Assembly: GCA_015222805.1 (NCBI GenBank)
Contig: JADFVZ010000020.1
Span: 24,301-88,300 of the forward strand
Direction: 5' to 3'
Length of the DNA stretch: 64,000 nt
Source: Pseudomonadota bacterium
GTDB taxonomy: Bacteria; Pseudomonadota; Gammaproteobacteria; Xanthomonadales; SZUA-36
The notes beneath the pieces are model-generated. The model made no database searches. It was given only the letters and a program-made list of their open reading frames with translations, and had not been told where the DNA came from. Shown piece after piece: positions 1-7,568 of the stretch (position 1 is the stretch's first letter; each line of letters starts with the position of its first letter). Both the position numbers and the translations under genes were made by a program.

Positions 1-686
1 AAGGTGCGGCGATTATTGATATCGGGGGTGAGTCTACCCGCCCAGGTGCTATTCCGGTTAGTCTTGAAGAAGAGCTGGATCGTGTTATTCCGATAATCGA
101 AGCTATCTCGTCTGCCATCGATATACCAATTTCTATTGATACATCCAAGGCTGAAGTGATGAGCGCAGCTGTCGCTGCGGGTGCCGGTATGATTAACGAT
201 GTCTGGGCGCTGCGCCAGCCCGGCGCCCTTAAAGCTGCGGCCGCTGCCAAAGTTCCTGTCTGTCTTATGCATATGCAGGGTGATCCCGGGAGCATGCAGA
301 AAAATCCGGATTACGAAAATGTAGTTGATGAAATTAATGGTTTTTTCAAGCAACGCCTGAGCGCAGCCGCGAGCGCAGGAATAGAACATGACCGCCTGCT
401 ATTGGACCCGGGTTTCGGCTTTGGTAAAACTCTTGAACATAACCTCCAGATACTCAGTCATGTTGATGCATTTGATCATTTTGACCTGCCCCTGTTGGTT
501 GGTCTGTCACGAAAATCCATGCTGGGACAGATAACCGGCGCCGGTGTTGATGGACGCTTACCTGCCGGTATAGCTGCAGCGACTATTGCAGCAATCCAGG
601 GTGTAAAAATCATTCGTACACATGATGTTGCTGCCAGCGTTCAGGCGCTGAAGCTAAGTTACGCGGTGATGTCAGTTGATTTATAA
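1..686 (+). CDS. folP: dihydropteroate synthase, 5' end cut by window
   Basis: Dihydropteroate synthase condenses p-aminobenzoate with the pterin diphosphate in cytoplasmic folate synthesis. The reading frame is open from base 3, and the visible part covers most of the TIM barrel. It starts inside the family signature DIGGESTRPGA (about bases 18-50), followed by ISIDTSK, INDVWAL, MHMQGDPGSMQ, LLDPGFGFGKT and GLSRKSMLG, all classic substrate-loop or pterin-site motifs. The stop TAA is at 684-686. glmM follows after 38 bases, the common ftsH-folP-glmM order of gammaproteobacteria; ftsH would lie to the left, outside the window. The first roughly 40-50 codons are missing. The identification is firm. 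Confidence 0.96.
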   Translation, partial: GAAIIDIGGESTRPGAIPVSLEEELDRVIPIIEAISSAIDIPISIDTSKAEVMSAAVAAGAGMINDVWALRQPGALKAAAAAKVPVCLMHMQGDPGSMQKNPDYENVVDEINGFFKQRLSAAASAGIEHDRLLLDPGFGFGKTLEHNLQILSHVDAFDHFDLPLLVGLSRKSMLGQITGAGVDGRLPAGIAAATIAAIQGVKIIRTHDVAASVQALKLSYAVMSVDL

Positions 687-724
687 TGAACCGTTGAAGT
701 CATAATTCAAACAGGACAGATCTC

Positions 725-2065
725 ATGGGGCAATACTTTGGTACCGACGGCATTCGTGGACGGGTTGGTGATGAGCCGATAACCGCTGAATTTATGCTGC
801 GTCTAGGACGGGCTGCAGGGCAGGTGCTGGCGGCCAATGACAAACGTCCGGTGGTGATTGGTAAAGATACCCGCATTTCCGGTTACATGTTTGAATCTGC
901 GCTGGAAGCGGGGCTCGCATCTGCAGGTGCCAATGTCGCTTTGCTGGGACCCATGCCAACACCTGCAATTGCTTACCTGACGCGTACACTGTATGCCTGT
1001 GCAGGTATTGTGATTAGTGCTTCACATAACCCTTACTACGATAATGGCATCAAGTTTTTTTCCGCAGATGGCGAAAAACTACCCGATGTAATCCAGGATG
1101 AAATCGAAGCGGCAATTGATGCGCCTTTCACCACGGTAGAATCTGCGAATATGGGTAAAGCCTGGCGTATTGATGACGCGGCTGGTCGCTATATTGAATT
1201 TTGCAAGGGCACACTGCCATTTGGAACAGACCTGAATAAACTTAGAATTGTGATGGATTGTGCCAACGGCTCCAACTACAAGGTTGGTCCTGCTGTACTG
1301 CGTGAACTGGGTGCAAAAGTAATACCCATCGCTAATAAACCCAATGGTTTGAATATAAATGCTGATTGTGGTTCGACCCATATGCAAAACCTCAGCCAAA
1401 GGGTACTCGAAGAGAAAGCTGACCTGGGTATTGCTTTTGATGGTGACGGTGACCGGATGCTGATGGTTGATCACCGGGGTGATCTGGTCGATGGTGATCA
1501 GTTACTGTACATAATGGCTACAGCCCGGCATGCAGCTGGTACCCTCGGTGGCGTAGTGATTGGCACAGTAATGAGCAACCTTGGCCTGGAACAATCCCTC
1601 AGACAGCAGGGTATTGGCTTCGAGCGAACTCCGGTTGGAGATCGTTATGTGCACCAGCGTCTGGTTGCGGAAGGATTAACCCTGGGTGGTGAATCCTCCG
1701 GCCACATTCTCAGCCTGGACCGCACCAGTACCGGTGATGGCATCATCAGTGCCCTGCAGGTACTGGAAATTATTGCCAATAGCGGTAAAAGTTTGCGTGA
1801 GCTGGCAGCCGGTATGCAGCGCTATCCGCATATTATGTTGAATGTACCGGTGACAGGTGATGCAAAACTGCGCCTGGCAGAGAATAAAACAATTGAAGTT
1901 GAAGCAAAACGGGTTGAGTCCGAACTGGGTGACAGCGGGCGTTTAATCCTGCGTGCTTCCGGTACTGAACCATTGGTGCGGGTGACAGTAGAAGGGCAAG
2001 ATGGACAACAGGTTGAGCGCTTGGCTGAAGAGCTTGCTGAAACAGTTCGTTCTGAATTAGCCTAA
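725..2065 (+). CDS. glmM: phosphoglucosamine mutase
   Basis: GlmM interconverts glucosamine-6-phosphate and glucosamine-1-phosphate, feeding UDP-GlcNAc for peptidoglycan and LPS. The 446-residue length is normal. The active-site phosphoserine lies in SASHNP (serine about residue 100), the Mg2+ loop is DGDGDR (about residue 240), the sugar-binding loop is GGESSGH and the phosphate-binding loop is RASGTEPLVRV near the C-terminus. The ATG is preceded by AGGACAG at good spacing. It sits directly downstream of folP and is probably co-transcribed with it. Activation in this family requires phosphorylation of the active serine. No rho-independent hairpin was recognised right after the stop. Confidence 0.97.
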   Translation: MGQYFGTDGIRGRVGDEPITAEFMLRLGRAAGQVLAANDKRPVVIGKDTRISGYMFESALEAGLASAGANVALLGPMPTPAIAYLTRTLYACAGIVISASHNPYYDNGIKFFSADGEKLPDVIQDEIEAAIDAPFTTVESANMGKAWRIDDAAGRYIEFCKGTLPFGTDLNKLRIVMDCANGSNYKVGPAVLRELGAKVIPIANKPNGLNINADCGSTHMQNLSQRVLEEKADLGIAFDGDGDRMLMVDHRGDLVDGDQLLYIMATARHAAGTLGGVVIGTVMSNLGLEQSLRQQGIGFERTPVGDRYVHQRLVAEGLTLGGESSGHILSLDRTSTGDGIISALQVLEIIANSGKSLRELAAGMQRYPHIMLNVPVTGDAKLRLAENKTIEVEAKRVESELGDSGRLILRASGTEPLVRVTVEGQDGQQVERLAEELAETVRSELA

Positions 2066-2082
2066 ACTATTTTTCACCTCCC

Positions 2083-2167
2083 AGTGCGTTACGCCCGGCT
2101 TTGCCGAGCTAACAGCGCCCTACAACGAGGCACTTTGGCCAGGGTGCGTTAAGCTTGCGAACGCACC
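2083..2167. repeat. paired hairpin repeat, REP-like
   Basis: Two hairpin-type units lie side by side. The second is exact: GGTGCGTT at 2143-2150 pairs with AACGCACC at 2160-2167 around a 9-base loop. The first begins with GTGCGTTACGCC near 2087 and has an imperfect right arm ending GCGCCCTACA near 2124. Such GTGCGTTA / TAACGCAC units are dispersed intergenic repeats in many gammaproteobacterial genomes, which is general knowledge. Only these copies and a relative at 7048-7068 are seen here, so a genome-wide family is inferred. Confidence 0.5.
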
Positions 2168-2179
2168 GGCGGTTTCCGA

Positions 2180-2476
2180 CTACTGCTTGGGGTAATCATC
2201 CCCTGGCGTATCTAATGGACTACACTCCAGTCCATGAATACAGACCCGCGCATCGGTACTGTGGAAGGAATAGTCCACCAACTTACCGGTCTTCTTATCA
2301 ATCCGCACGATAGTTGCGGGTGAAAATCCAGTAAAAATATACTTAGCATTAATCGCCAATCCGCGTAAATACAACGGCTGTACGGTAGACTTTCGTTGGC
2401 TGCTGAAGAATGAAGTACCCAGTTCTTTCAGCGCCCGCCGGATTGGTCGCCAGAGCAGGGCTTTAATGCCCCGCAT
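2180..2476 (-). pseudogene. probable remnant of a longer gene, unknown
   Basis: A 98-codon minus-strand reading frame with good internal periodicity, ending DTPGDDYPKQ. The middle part (about residues 33-70: YLRGLAINAKYIFTGFS, then RIDKKTGKLVDY) resembles one beta-propeller-like strand block of large proteins such as the TIGR03032/DUF4915 groups; that resemblance is weak and from memory. The length is far below those families, an in-frame stop lies seven codons upstream of the ATG (2495-2497), and no ribosome binding site is evident. The simplest reading is the C-terminal fragment of a decayed gene. A genuine small hypothetical gene cannot be excluded. Confidence 0.35.
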
Positions 2477-2713
2477 CTTCTTGATGTCTATCGCCTAGAT
2501 TTGCCTGCCGCCCTCGCTAATAGGCGCTGTCCTGACTATGGTTCCGAAATAAATATCTACCCGTTGCTACCTCAAACTTTGTGTAACTAACTAATTCGGG
2601 ATATTTCAGCTGAAAACAGTGTCCCGGTAGTGGTTGCCGGTTGTTTGAACCCAGCGGGTGAGGACTGTATAATCAGCACACGGACTTGATCATTTGCGAC
2701 AGGTACCATAAAT
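2477..2713. other. intergenic region before the CoA operon
   Basis: About 240 bases between the 98-codon remnant and the CoA operon. No coding potential, tRNA or terminator was recognised. The promoter of the downstream operon presumably lies here, but no convincing -35/-10 pair was found. Confidence 0.5.
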
Positions 2714-3454
2714 ATGACAAATTACACCATCATCGGTGGCGGTCGTCTGGCTCGCCATTTCTCACACTATTTCCGTTTACTCGGAATACCCTATACCCGG
2801 TGGCAGCGTAGCCCGGTTAAAGATACCTGTGATCTTAAACAAGCTGTTGCTGAAGCCAGCCATGTGCTTTTATTGATCAGTGATAAGGCAATCCCCGGTT
2901 TTCTGGCTGAGAATCAATTTTTATACAAAAAGATCCTTATTCATTGTTCTGGCGCGCATGATTTTCCGAGTGTTGCCGGGGTTCATCCATTGATGACCTT
3001 TGGTGAAAGCTTATACGACCTGCCGGCTTATACGGCGATTCCGATGATCTGTGAAGAAAGTATAAATCCTGATTTCCAGTTCAGTCACCTGTTTCCGCAA
3101 TTAAGGAACCCTGTACATATTATTCCTGCCGGAAAAAAGGCTTTGTATCACGCTTATTGTGTCTGTGCCGGAAACTTCAGCCAGCTGCTCTGGCAGATGA
3201 GTAGCGATGGTTTGCAGTCTGAATTAGGTTTGCCGGCAGATGTGCTGCAAGCATACCTGCAAAAAAACCTGGAGAACTACTGCAGCCAGGGCAAAGCCGC
3301 CTTGACCGGGCCGCTGGTTCGTGGTGACAAAGAAACCATTAAAGCAAACCTGGCTGCGCTAGAAAACCAGCCATTAGAGACGATTTACCGTCAATTTTCC
3401 AAACTCGATTTAACAGCGGCTGAATACGGCCCTGTTAAGGAGCGTGCAGCATGA
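2714..3454 (+). CDS. Rossmann-like DUF2520 protein, candidate PanG-type ketopantoate reductase
   Basis: A 246-residue protein with an N-terminal Rossmann fold (IIGGGRLARHF at residues 5-15, a GxGxxA/G-like nucleotide loop) and a C-terminal helical DUF2520-type domain that includes GVHPLMTF and a late LTGPLVRGD segment. The family is annotated as an NAD(P)-dependent oxidoreductase. Its stop overlaps the panB start as ATGA, so the two are translationally coupled, and it opens an operon of panB, panC, coaBC and coaX with no canonical panE. Francisella uses PanG as an alternative ketopantoate reductase next to pan genes. From position and fold I infer the same reaction here, NADPH reduction of ketopantoate to pantoate. 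Function is inferred; family membership is fairly secure. Confidence 0.75.
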   Translation: MTNYTIIGGGRLARHFSHYFRLLGIPYTRWQRSPVKDTCDLKQAVAEASHVLLLISDKAIPGFLAENQFLYKKILIHCSGAHDFPSVAGVHPLMTFGESLYDLPAYTAIPMICEESINPDFQFSHLFPQLRNPVHIIPAGKKALYHAYCVCAGNFSQLLWQMSSDGLQSELGLPADVLQAYLQKNLENYCSQGKAALTGPLVRGDKETIKANLAALENQPLETIYRQFSKLDLTAAEYGPVKERAA

Positions 3455-4239
3455 ATATCCTTGAACTAAGCGCACGTAAGCAGGCCGGTGAAAAACTTGT
3501 TGTGCTGACCTGTTACGACTATTCATCAGCTGCGATCCTGAATCGAACCGATGTGGATATTTTACTGGTCGGCGACAGTGTAGCCATGGTCGTGCATGGT
3601 GAAGAGAGCACATTGCCGGCCGATATTGAAATGATGGTACTGCATACCCGCATGGTAGCTCGCGGTGCACCAGATAAATTCATCGTTAGTGACCTCCCGT
3701 TTATGAGTTATCGGGGTGACCGGCAAACCAGTATTGATGCGGTTGCCGAACTGATGCGGGCAGGCAGCCATGCGGTAAAGCTCGAAGGCATTGCCGGGAA
3801 TAAAAAAATCATCAGGCGAATCGTTCAATCCGGGGTGCCGGTGATGGCGCACCTGGGCCTCACTCCGCAATCGGTCAATGCCCTGGGTGGTTTTAAAGTC
3901 CAGGGCAGGGATGAAGCAGCACGCAAGCAGTTACTGAAGGAATCACTGCAGGCGGAGCAGTTGGGGTGTTTTGCCCTGGTACTTGAATGTGTACCCTCGG
4001 ATTTGGCGGCAGAAATCAGCCAGCGCTTGAAAATTCCAATAATTGGTATCGGTGCTGGGGCCGCTGTCGATGGGCAGGTACTGGTATTCCACGATTTACT
4101 CGGATTGGCAGGGGATTTCAAACCAAAGTTCCTGCGCCGTTATTTAAATGGCGGTGAACTGATAACAAATGCAGTGAATGCCTATGCCAGCGATACCCGC
4201 AGCGGGGCGTTCCCATCCAGGCAGGAGGCTTACGACTAA
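3451..4239 (+). CDS. panB: 3-methyl-2-oxobutanoate hydroxymethyltransferase
   Basis: PanB transfers a hydroxymethyl group from methylene-tetrahydrofolate to 2-oxoisovalerate, giving ketopantoate, the first committed step to pantothenate. The 262-residue length is typical. Visible motifs are VLTCYDYSSA near the N-terminus, the metal-binding LLVGDSVAMV, the VKLEGIAG segment, MAHLGLTPQS, the catalytic-glutamate segment LVLECVP and IGIGAGAAVDGQVLVFHD. The ATG overlaps the stop of the upstream DUF2520 gene (ATGA), and its TAA overlaps the panC start as TAATG. It therefore belongs to a translationally coupled operon. Confidence 0.96.
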   Translation: MNILELSARKQAGEKLVVLTCYDYSSAAILNRTDVDILLVGDSVAMVVHGEESTLPADIEMMVLHTRMVARGAPDKFIVSDLPFMSYRGDRQTSIDAVAELMRAGSHAVKLEGIAGNKKIIRRIVQSGVPVMAHLGLTPQSVNALGGFKVQGRDEAARKQLLKESLQAEQLGCFALVLECVPSDLAAEISQRLKIPIIGIGAGAAVDGQVLVFHDLLGLAGDFKPKFLRRYLNGGELITNAVNAYASDTRSGAFPSRQEAYD

Positions 4240-5045
4240 TGCTTGTCTTTAAAACCTTAAATGAATGGCAGCAATGGCGTTCACAACAGAGCATCACTGC
4301 TGTACGGTCGCTCGGCTTTGTACCCACCATGGGTGCATTGCATGCCGGGCATTTGTCACTGATAGGTGAATCGCTAGCCGGCAATGCATTAACTGTGGTA
4401 AGTATTTTTGTTAATCCCACCCAGTTCGATGAAGCGGGGGATCTGAACAGTTATCCCCAACCATTGGAAAAAGACCTGGCGTTGCTTGAAGAGCTGCAGG
4501 TCGATGCCGTCTTTTTACCATCTTCAGAGCAGGTTTATGCAGATAACTACCGCTATAAAGTCAGCGAGTCAGAATTGAGTGAACGCTTTTGCGGGGCCTC
4601 GCGGGAAGGACATTTTGATGGTGTATTAACTGTGGTAATGCGATTGTTCAACCTGGTTCAGCCCACACGGGCTTACTTTGGTGAAAAAGACTGGCAGCAG
4701 CTGGAACTGATTCGTGGCATGGTTACAGCTTTCTTTATGCCGGTAGAAGTGGTCTCAGTAGCAACCCTGCGCGAACAGGATGGCTTGGCAATGAGCTCGC
4801 GTAATCAACGCTTATCCAGCGGTGAGCGTAAATTGGCGCCGGCATTCCATCGGATTTTACAAAATGCTAACTCTGCCAGCAGTGCCCGGCAACAATTAAA
4901 TGCAGCTGGGTTTAAGGTTGATTATGTCGATGATGCGAACTTTGATCAGCAGAAAAGACGCCTCGCGGCTGCCCGGCTGGGCAACACCCGCTTGATTGAC
5001 AATATACCGCTTGAATCCCAGGCTGGAACCCAGCCACATGAGTAA
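4239..5045 (+). CDS. panC: pantothenate synthetase (pantoate-beta-alanine ligase)
   Basis: PanC adenylates pantoate and joins it to beta-alanine to make pantothenate. The 268 residues carry the nucleotidyltransferase HxGH-type site in PTMGALHAGHLSLI (about residues 29-42), the VFVNPTQF-like segment IFVNPTQFDEAGD, the YFGEKDWQQL motif and the KMSKS-like MSSRNQRLS. It is slightly shorter than many homologues at the C-terminus. The start overlaps panB (TAATG) and the coaBC ATG begins eight bases before its own stop. No panD (aspartate decarboxylase, the beta-alanine source) is present in this operon or elsewhere in the window. Confidence 0.96.
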   Translation: MLVFKTLNEWQQWRSQQSITAVRSLGFVPTMGALHAGHLSLIGESLAGNALTVVSIFVNPTQFDEAGDLNSYPQPLEKDLALLEELQVDAVFLPSSEQVYADNYRYKVSESELSERFCGASREGHFDGVLTVVMRLFNLVQPTRAYFGEKDWQQLELIRGMVTAFFMPVEVVSVATLREQDGLAMSSRNQRLSSGERKLAPAFHRILQNANSASSARQQLNAAGFKVDYVDDANFDQQKRRLAAARLGNTRLIDNIPLESQAGTQPHE

Positions 5046-6270
5046 TATCCTGCTGCTGATGTCCGGATCTATTGCCTGTGATAAGGCAAGCGGCCTGATC
5101 CCTGAATGGCGAAAACGGGGTGATTCCGTCCGCGTCGTCCTCACAACAGCTGCCCGCCAGTTTGTCAGCGAAACAACAGTAAAAGACTTGGGTGCGGAAG
5201 CCGTTTTTACTGATACCTTTGCTGAAAATGAAGAAATGCAACATATCGACCTTGGGCATTGGGCGAATATGATCATTCTGGCACCGGCAAGCGCCAATAC
5301 GATTAACAAGCTGGCGGCGGGTATTGCCGATGATATGTTGTCTACAACGATGCTGGCGGCCTATGGCCTGGGTAAGCCCACGATTATTGCCCCGGCAATG
5401 AACACACGCATGCTGCTCCATCCGGCAACCCGGGCAAGTTTAAAAAAACTGCATAGCTGGGGTTATCGGGTGCTGGAAACTGCAACCGGTGAGTTAGCCT
5501 GTGGGGAGCAGGGAGCCGGGCGCTTACTTGAAGTTGATGAATTACTGGCTGAATTTGATCTGGTACCACTAAAGACCGAAAGCAAGATCATAAGCAAGAC
5601 CAATGGGAATAAAGGTCAATTGCTTATCACAGTAGGCGGTACTCGCGAGGCGATCGACAGTGTGCGTTATATCGGCAACGGCAGCAGTGGCAGAACAGCG
5701 AGTATTATTGCAGATCAATTAGCTGCTGCCGGTTACCGGGTAACTGCCCTGTGCGCAGAATCTGCGATTAAACCGAAGCTGGCGAATATCATCAGCTTTG
5801 TAAGCTTTGCAGATTTAGCCCAGCAGTTGAAGTACCAGCTCAGTTCACAGGATTACCTGGCGGTGATTCACCCGGCTGCAGTCAGTGACTATTCAGTCGA
5901 AAGCCTGCTGGATGAAAATAATCATCCCATCAGCAGCCAGGGCGGCAAGTTAAGCAGTGATGCAACAATGCTGATCAGGCTGACGACTAATCCGAAACTA
6001 TTAAGTCAGCTCCGTGGCTGGTCGAAGAATCCTGAGGTTAAAGTTGTGGGTTTTAAATTAACCGACAGTACGGATCTGGACGTTCAATTACAGGCGGTGA
6101 ATAAGTTGTTACAACAGGATTCGATTGATGCGGCAGTTCACAATGACCTGGCTGAAATAACCGCAGAACAGCACCGTTTCCGCTTCTATTTCGGTGATAA
6201 TGTTACTGAATATGATGGTGCTTATGAATTAACTGCAGGGCTGCAGCAGTGGATGGAGAATGAATTATGA
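5038..6270 (+). CDS. coaBC: bifunctional phosphopantothenoylcysteine decarboxylase / phosphopantothenate-cysteine ligase
   Basis: CoaBC makes phosphopantothenoylcysteine and decarboxylates it to phosphopantetheine. I start at ATG 5038 ([19 protein letters not shown]), overlapping panC by eight bases; an in-frame TTG at 4996 lacks support. The N-terminal flavoprotein (CoaC) half shows the PASANT motif in [10 protein letters not shown], the APAMNTRM motif and the substrate-clamp segment [10 protein letters not shown]. The C-terminal CoaB half has [18 protein letters not shown] with the expected asparagine and the lysine in GGKLSSD. The CoaB core is divergent: VGFKLT replaces the usual VGFAAET, and VHNDLAEI the usual ANDVS, resembling the form in stand-alone CoaB proteins. 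Identification of both activities is secure. Confidence 0.94.
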   Translation: MSNILLLMSGSIACDKASGLIPEWRKRGDSVRVVLTTAARQFVSETTVKDLGAEAVFTDTFAENEEMQHIDLGHWANMIILAPASANTINKLAAGIADDMLSTTMLAAYGLGKPTIIAPAMNTRMLLHPATRASLKKLHSWGYRVLETATGELACGEQGAGRLLEVDELLAEFDLVPLKTESKIISKTNGNKGQLLITVGGTREAIDSVRYIGNGSSGRTASIIADQLAAAGYRVTALCAESAIKPKLANIISFVSFADLAQQLKYQLSSQDYLAVIHPAAVSDYSVESLLDENNHPISSQGGKLSSDATMLIRLTTNPKLLSQLRGWSKNPEVKVVGFKLTDSTDLDVQLQAVNKLLQQDSIDAAVHNDLAEITAEQHRFRFYFGDNVTEYDGAYELTAGLQQWMENEL

Positions 6271-7040
6271 TTTTATGCCTGGATATAGGGAATAGCCATA
6301 TTTATGGCGGTATTTTCCAGCAAGATCAATTGCTGTTGCAATTTCGTAAAAGCTCTAAAACGGGTGCTTCCTCCGATGAATATGGTCTGTTTTTGCGTGG
6401 AGTACTTCGGGAAAACAATATTGAGCCTGATGAGATTAAACATATTGCAGTTTGTAATGTTGTCCCGGAGGTCCAATACCCCATCAGTGCCGCCAGCCAG
6501 AAATACTTTGGTGTTACGCCATTTATTCTCCAGGCCGGGGTTAAGACCGGTTTGAAAATACGCTATCGAAACCCCCTGGAAGTCGGTGCCGACCGGATTG
6601 CCAATGCAATCGCTGCAGTAACCCTTTACCCGAATGAAGATGTCATTATTATCGACCTGGGTACTGCAACGACCTTCTGCCTGGTGACCAGTGATAAGAG
6701 CTACCAGGGCGGGGTAATCCTGCCGGGTTTAAAGCTATCCATGGCTGCACTGAGCAGTGGAGCCTCACGTCTGGGCAGTGTGGAAATTGTTAGGGCAGAA
6801 CACTGTCTCGGCAAAGCCACAGCCGAAAGTATTCAATCGGGCTTATATAACGGCCATCTGGGGGCCATGCGGGAAATAATCTCCCAGATTCAAAAACAGG
6901 ACCTTGATGGGAAACCCGTCAGGGTTATCGGCACAGGTGGATTTACCAGCTTGTTTTCCAATGAGGATATCTTCGACGATATCGTTCCAGACCTGGTGCT
7001 TAAAGGGTTATTTATTGCCCAGAAAATGAACCTCGAATAA
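6267..7040 (+). CDS. coaX: type III pantothenate kinase
   Basis: CoaX phosphorylates pantothenate, the first step of CoA synthesis proper; the type III enzyme belongs to the ASKHA fold and is not feedback-inhibited by CoA. Motifs include the phosphate-1 loop [12 protein letters not shown] at the N-terminus, [10 protein letters not shown], the second phosphate loop [13 protein letters not shown] and [15 protein letters not shown]. The 257-residue length is normal. Its ATG overlaps the coaBC stop as ATGA, so four of the five cytosolic steps from 2-oxoisovalerate and beta-alanine to phosphopantetheine, plus a candidate reductase, sit in one coupled operon. The usual gammaproteobacterial birA-coaX pairing is absent. 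Confidence 0.96.
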   Translation: MILCLDIGNSHIYGGIFQQDQLLLQFRKSSKTGASSDEYGLFLRGVLRENNIEPDEIKHIAVCNVVPEVQYPISAASQKYFGVTPFILQAGVKTGLKIRYRNPLEVGADRIANAIAAVTLYPNEDVIIIDLGTATTFCLVTSDKSYQGGVILPGLKLSMAALSSGASRLGSVEIVRAEHCLGKATAESIQSGLYNGHLGAMREIISQIQKQDLDGKPVRVIGTGGFTSLFSNEDIFDDIVPDLVLKGLFIAQKMNLE

Positions 7041-7047
7041 CCCGGGT

Positions 7048-7068
7048 AGGGTGGGCATGAATGCCCAC
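7048..7068. repeat. short REP-like hairpin
   Basis: GTGGGCAT at 7051-7058 pairs perfectly with ATGCCCAC at 7061-7068 with a two-base loop, preceded by TAGG. It has no U-run, so a rho-independent terminator is unlikely. It resembles the dispersed GTAGGGTGGGCA / TGCCCAC repeats common in gammaproteobacterial intergenic DNA and shares the AGGGTG head with the unit at 2143. Confidence 0.45.
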
Positions 7069-7086
7069 GCGTAAAGGTAAAAATCA

Positions 7087-7551
7087 ATGAGCAAAATAGA
7101 AACCAACCAAAAATATTTCCAACTGGCAAAGATTTTCATAGAAAAGGTCCCCTTCAACCAGGTCATCGGGCTTGAGCTCAAACATATCAGTAGCGAACGC
7201 TGTGAAATTGGATTTGGGATGAAGCCGGAACTCATCGGTAACTTCTACCAGAAAATCCTGCATGGTGGCGTGGTGGCAACTACACTTGATTCAGTCAGTG
7301 GCAGCATGGCAGCGGTTGGACTACTTGAGAAACACGCCTTTCCGGAAGATGAAGAATTTGCCGAACGAATCAAAAAACTCGGCACTATCGACATGCGCAT
7401 CGATTACCTGCAACCGGGCCGGGGTGAGTTTTTCACCGCATCGGCTAAATTACTGAGGGTAGGTAATAAAGTCGCAGTTACCCGCTCTGAGTTACATAAT
7501 GAGAATGGTGAAATTATCGCACTTGGGACAGCTACCTTCCTGGTGGGTTAA
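7087..7551 (+). CDS. hotdog-fold thioesterase family protein
   Basis: A 154-residue single-domain protein of the PaaI/YiiD-like hotdog thioesterase type. The core segment ILHGGVVATTLDSVSG (about residues 57-72) corresponds to the HGG-x-helix signature of the superfamily, followed by IDMRIDYLQPG and a C-terminal GEIIALGTATFLVG strand. It probably hydrolyses an acyl-CoA or acyl-carrier thioester in the cytoplasm; the substrate is unknown. It follows coaX by 46 bases that include a REP-like hairpin, so co-transcription is uncertain. It converges on the malic enzyme gene with only 17 bases between stops. Confidence 0.82.
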   Translation: MSKIETNQKYFQLAKIFIEKVPFNQVIGLELKHISSERCEIGFGMKPELIGNFYQKILHGGVVATTLDSVSGSMAAVGLLEKHAFPEDEEFAERIKKLGTIDMRIDYLQPGRGEFFTASAKLLRVGNKVAVTRSELHNENGEIIALGTATFLVG

Positions 7552-7568
7552 GTGATACAGCAATAGTT

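Noticed and set aside
1079-1474. 131-codon minus-strand frame inside glmM
   Set aside because: It is a reverse shadow of a strongly conserved gene with no ribosome site or family resemblance.
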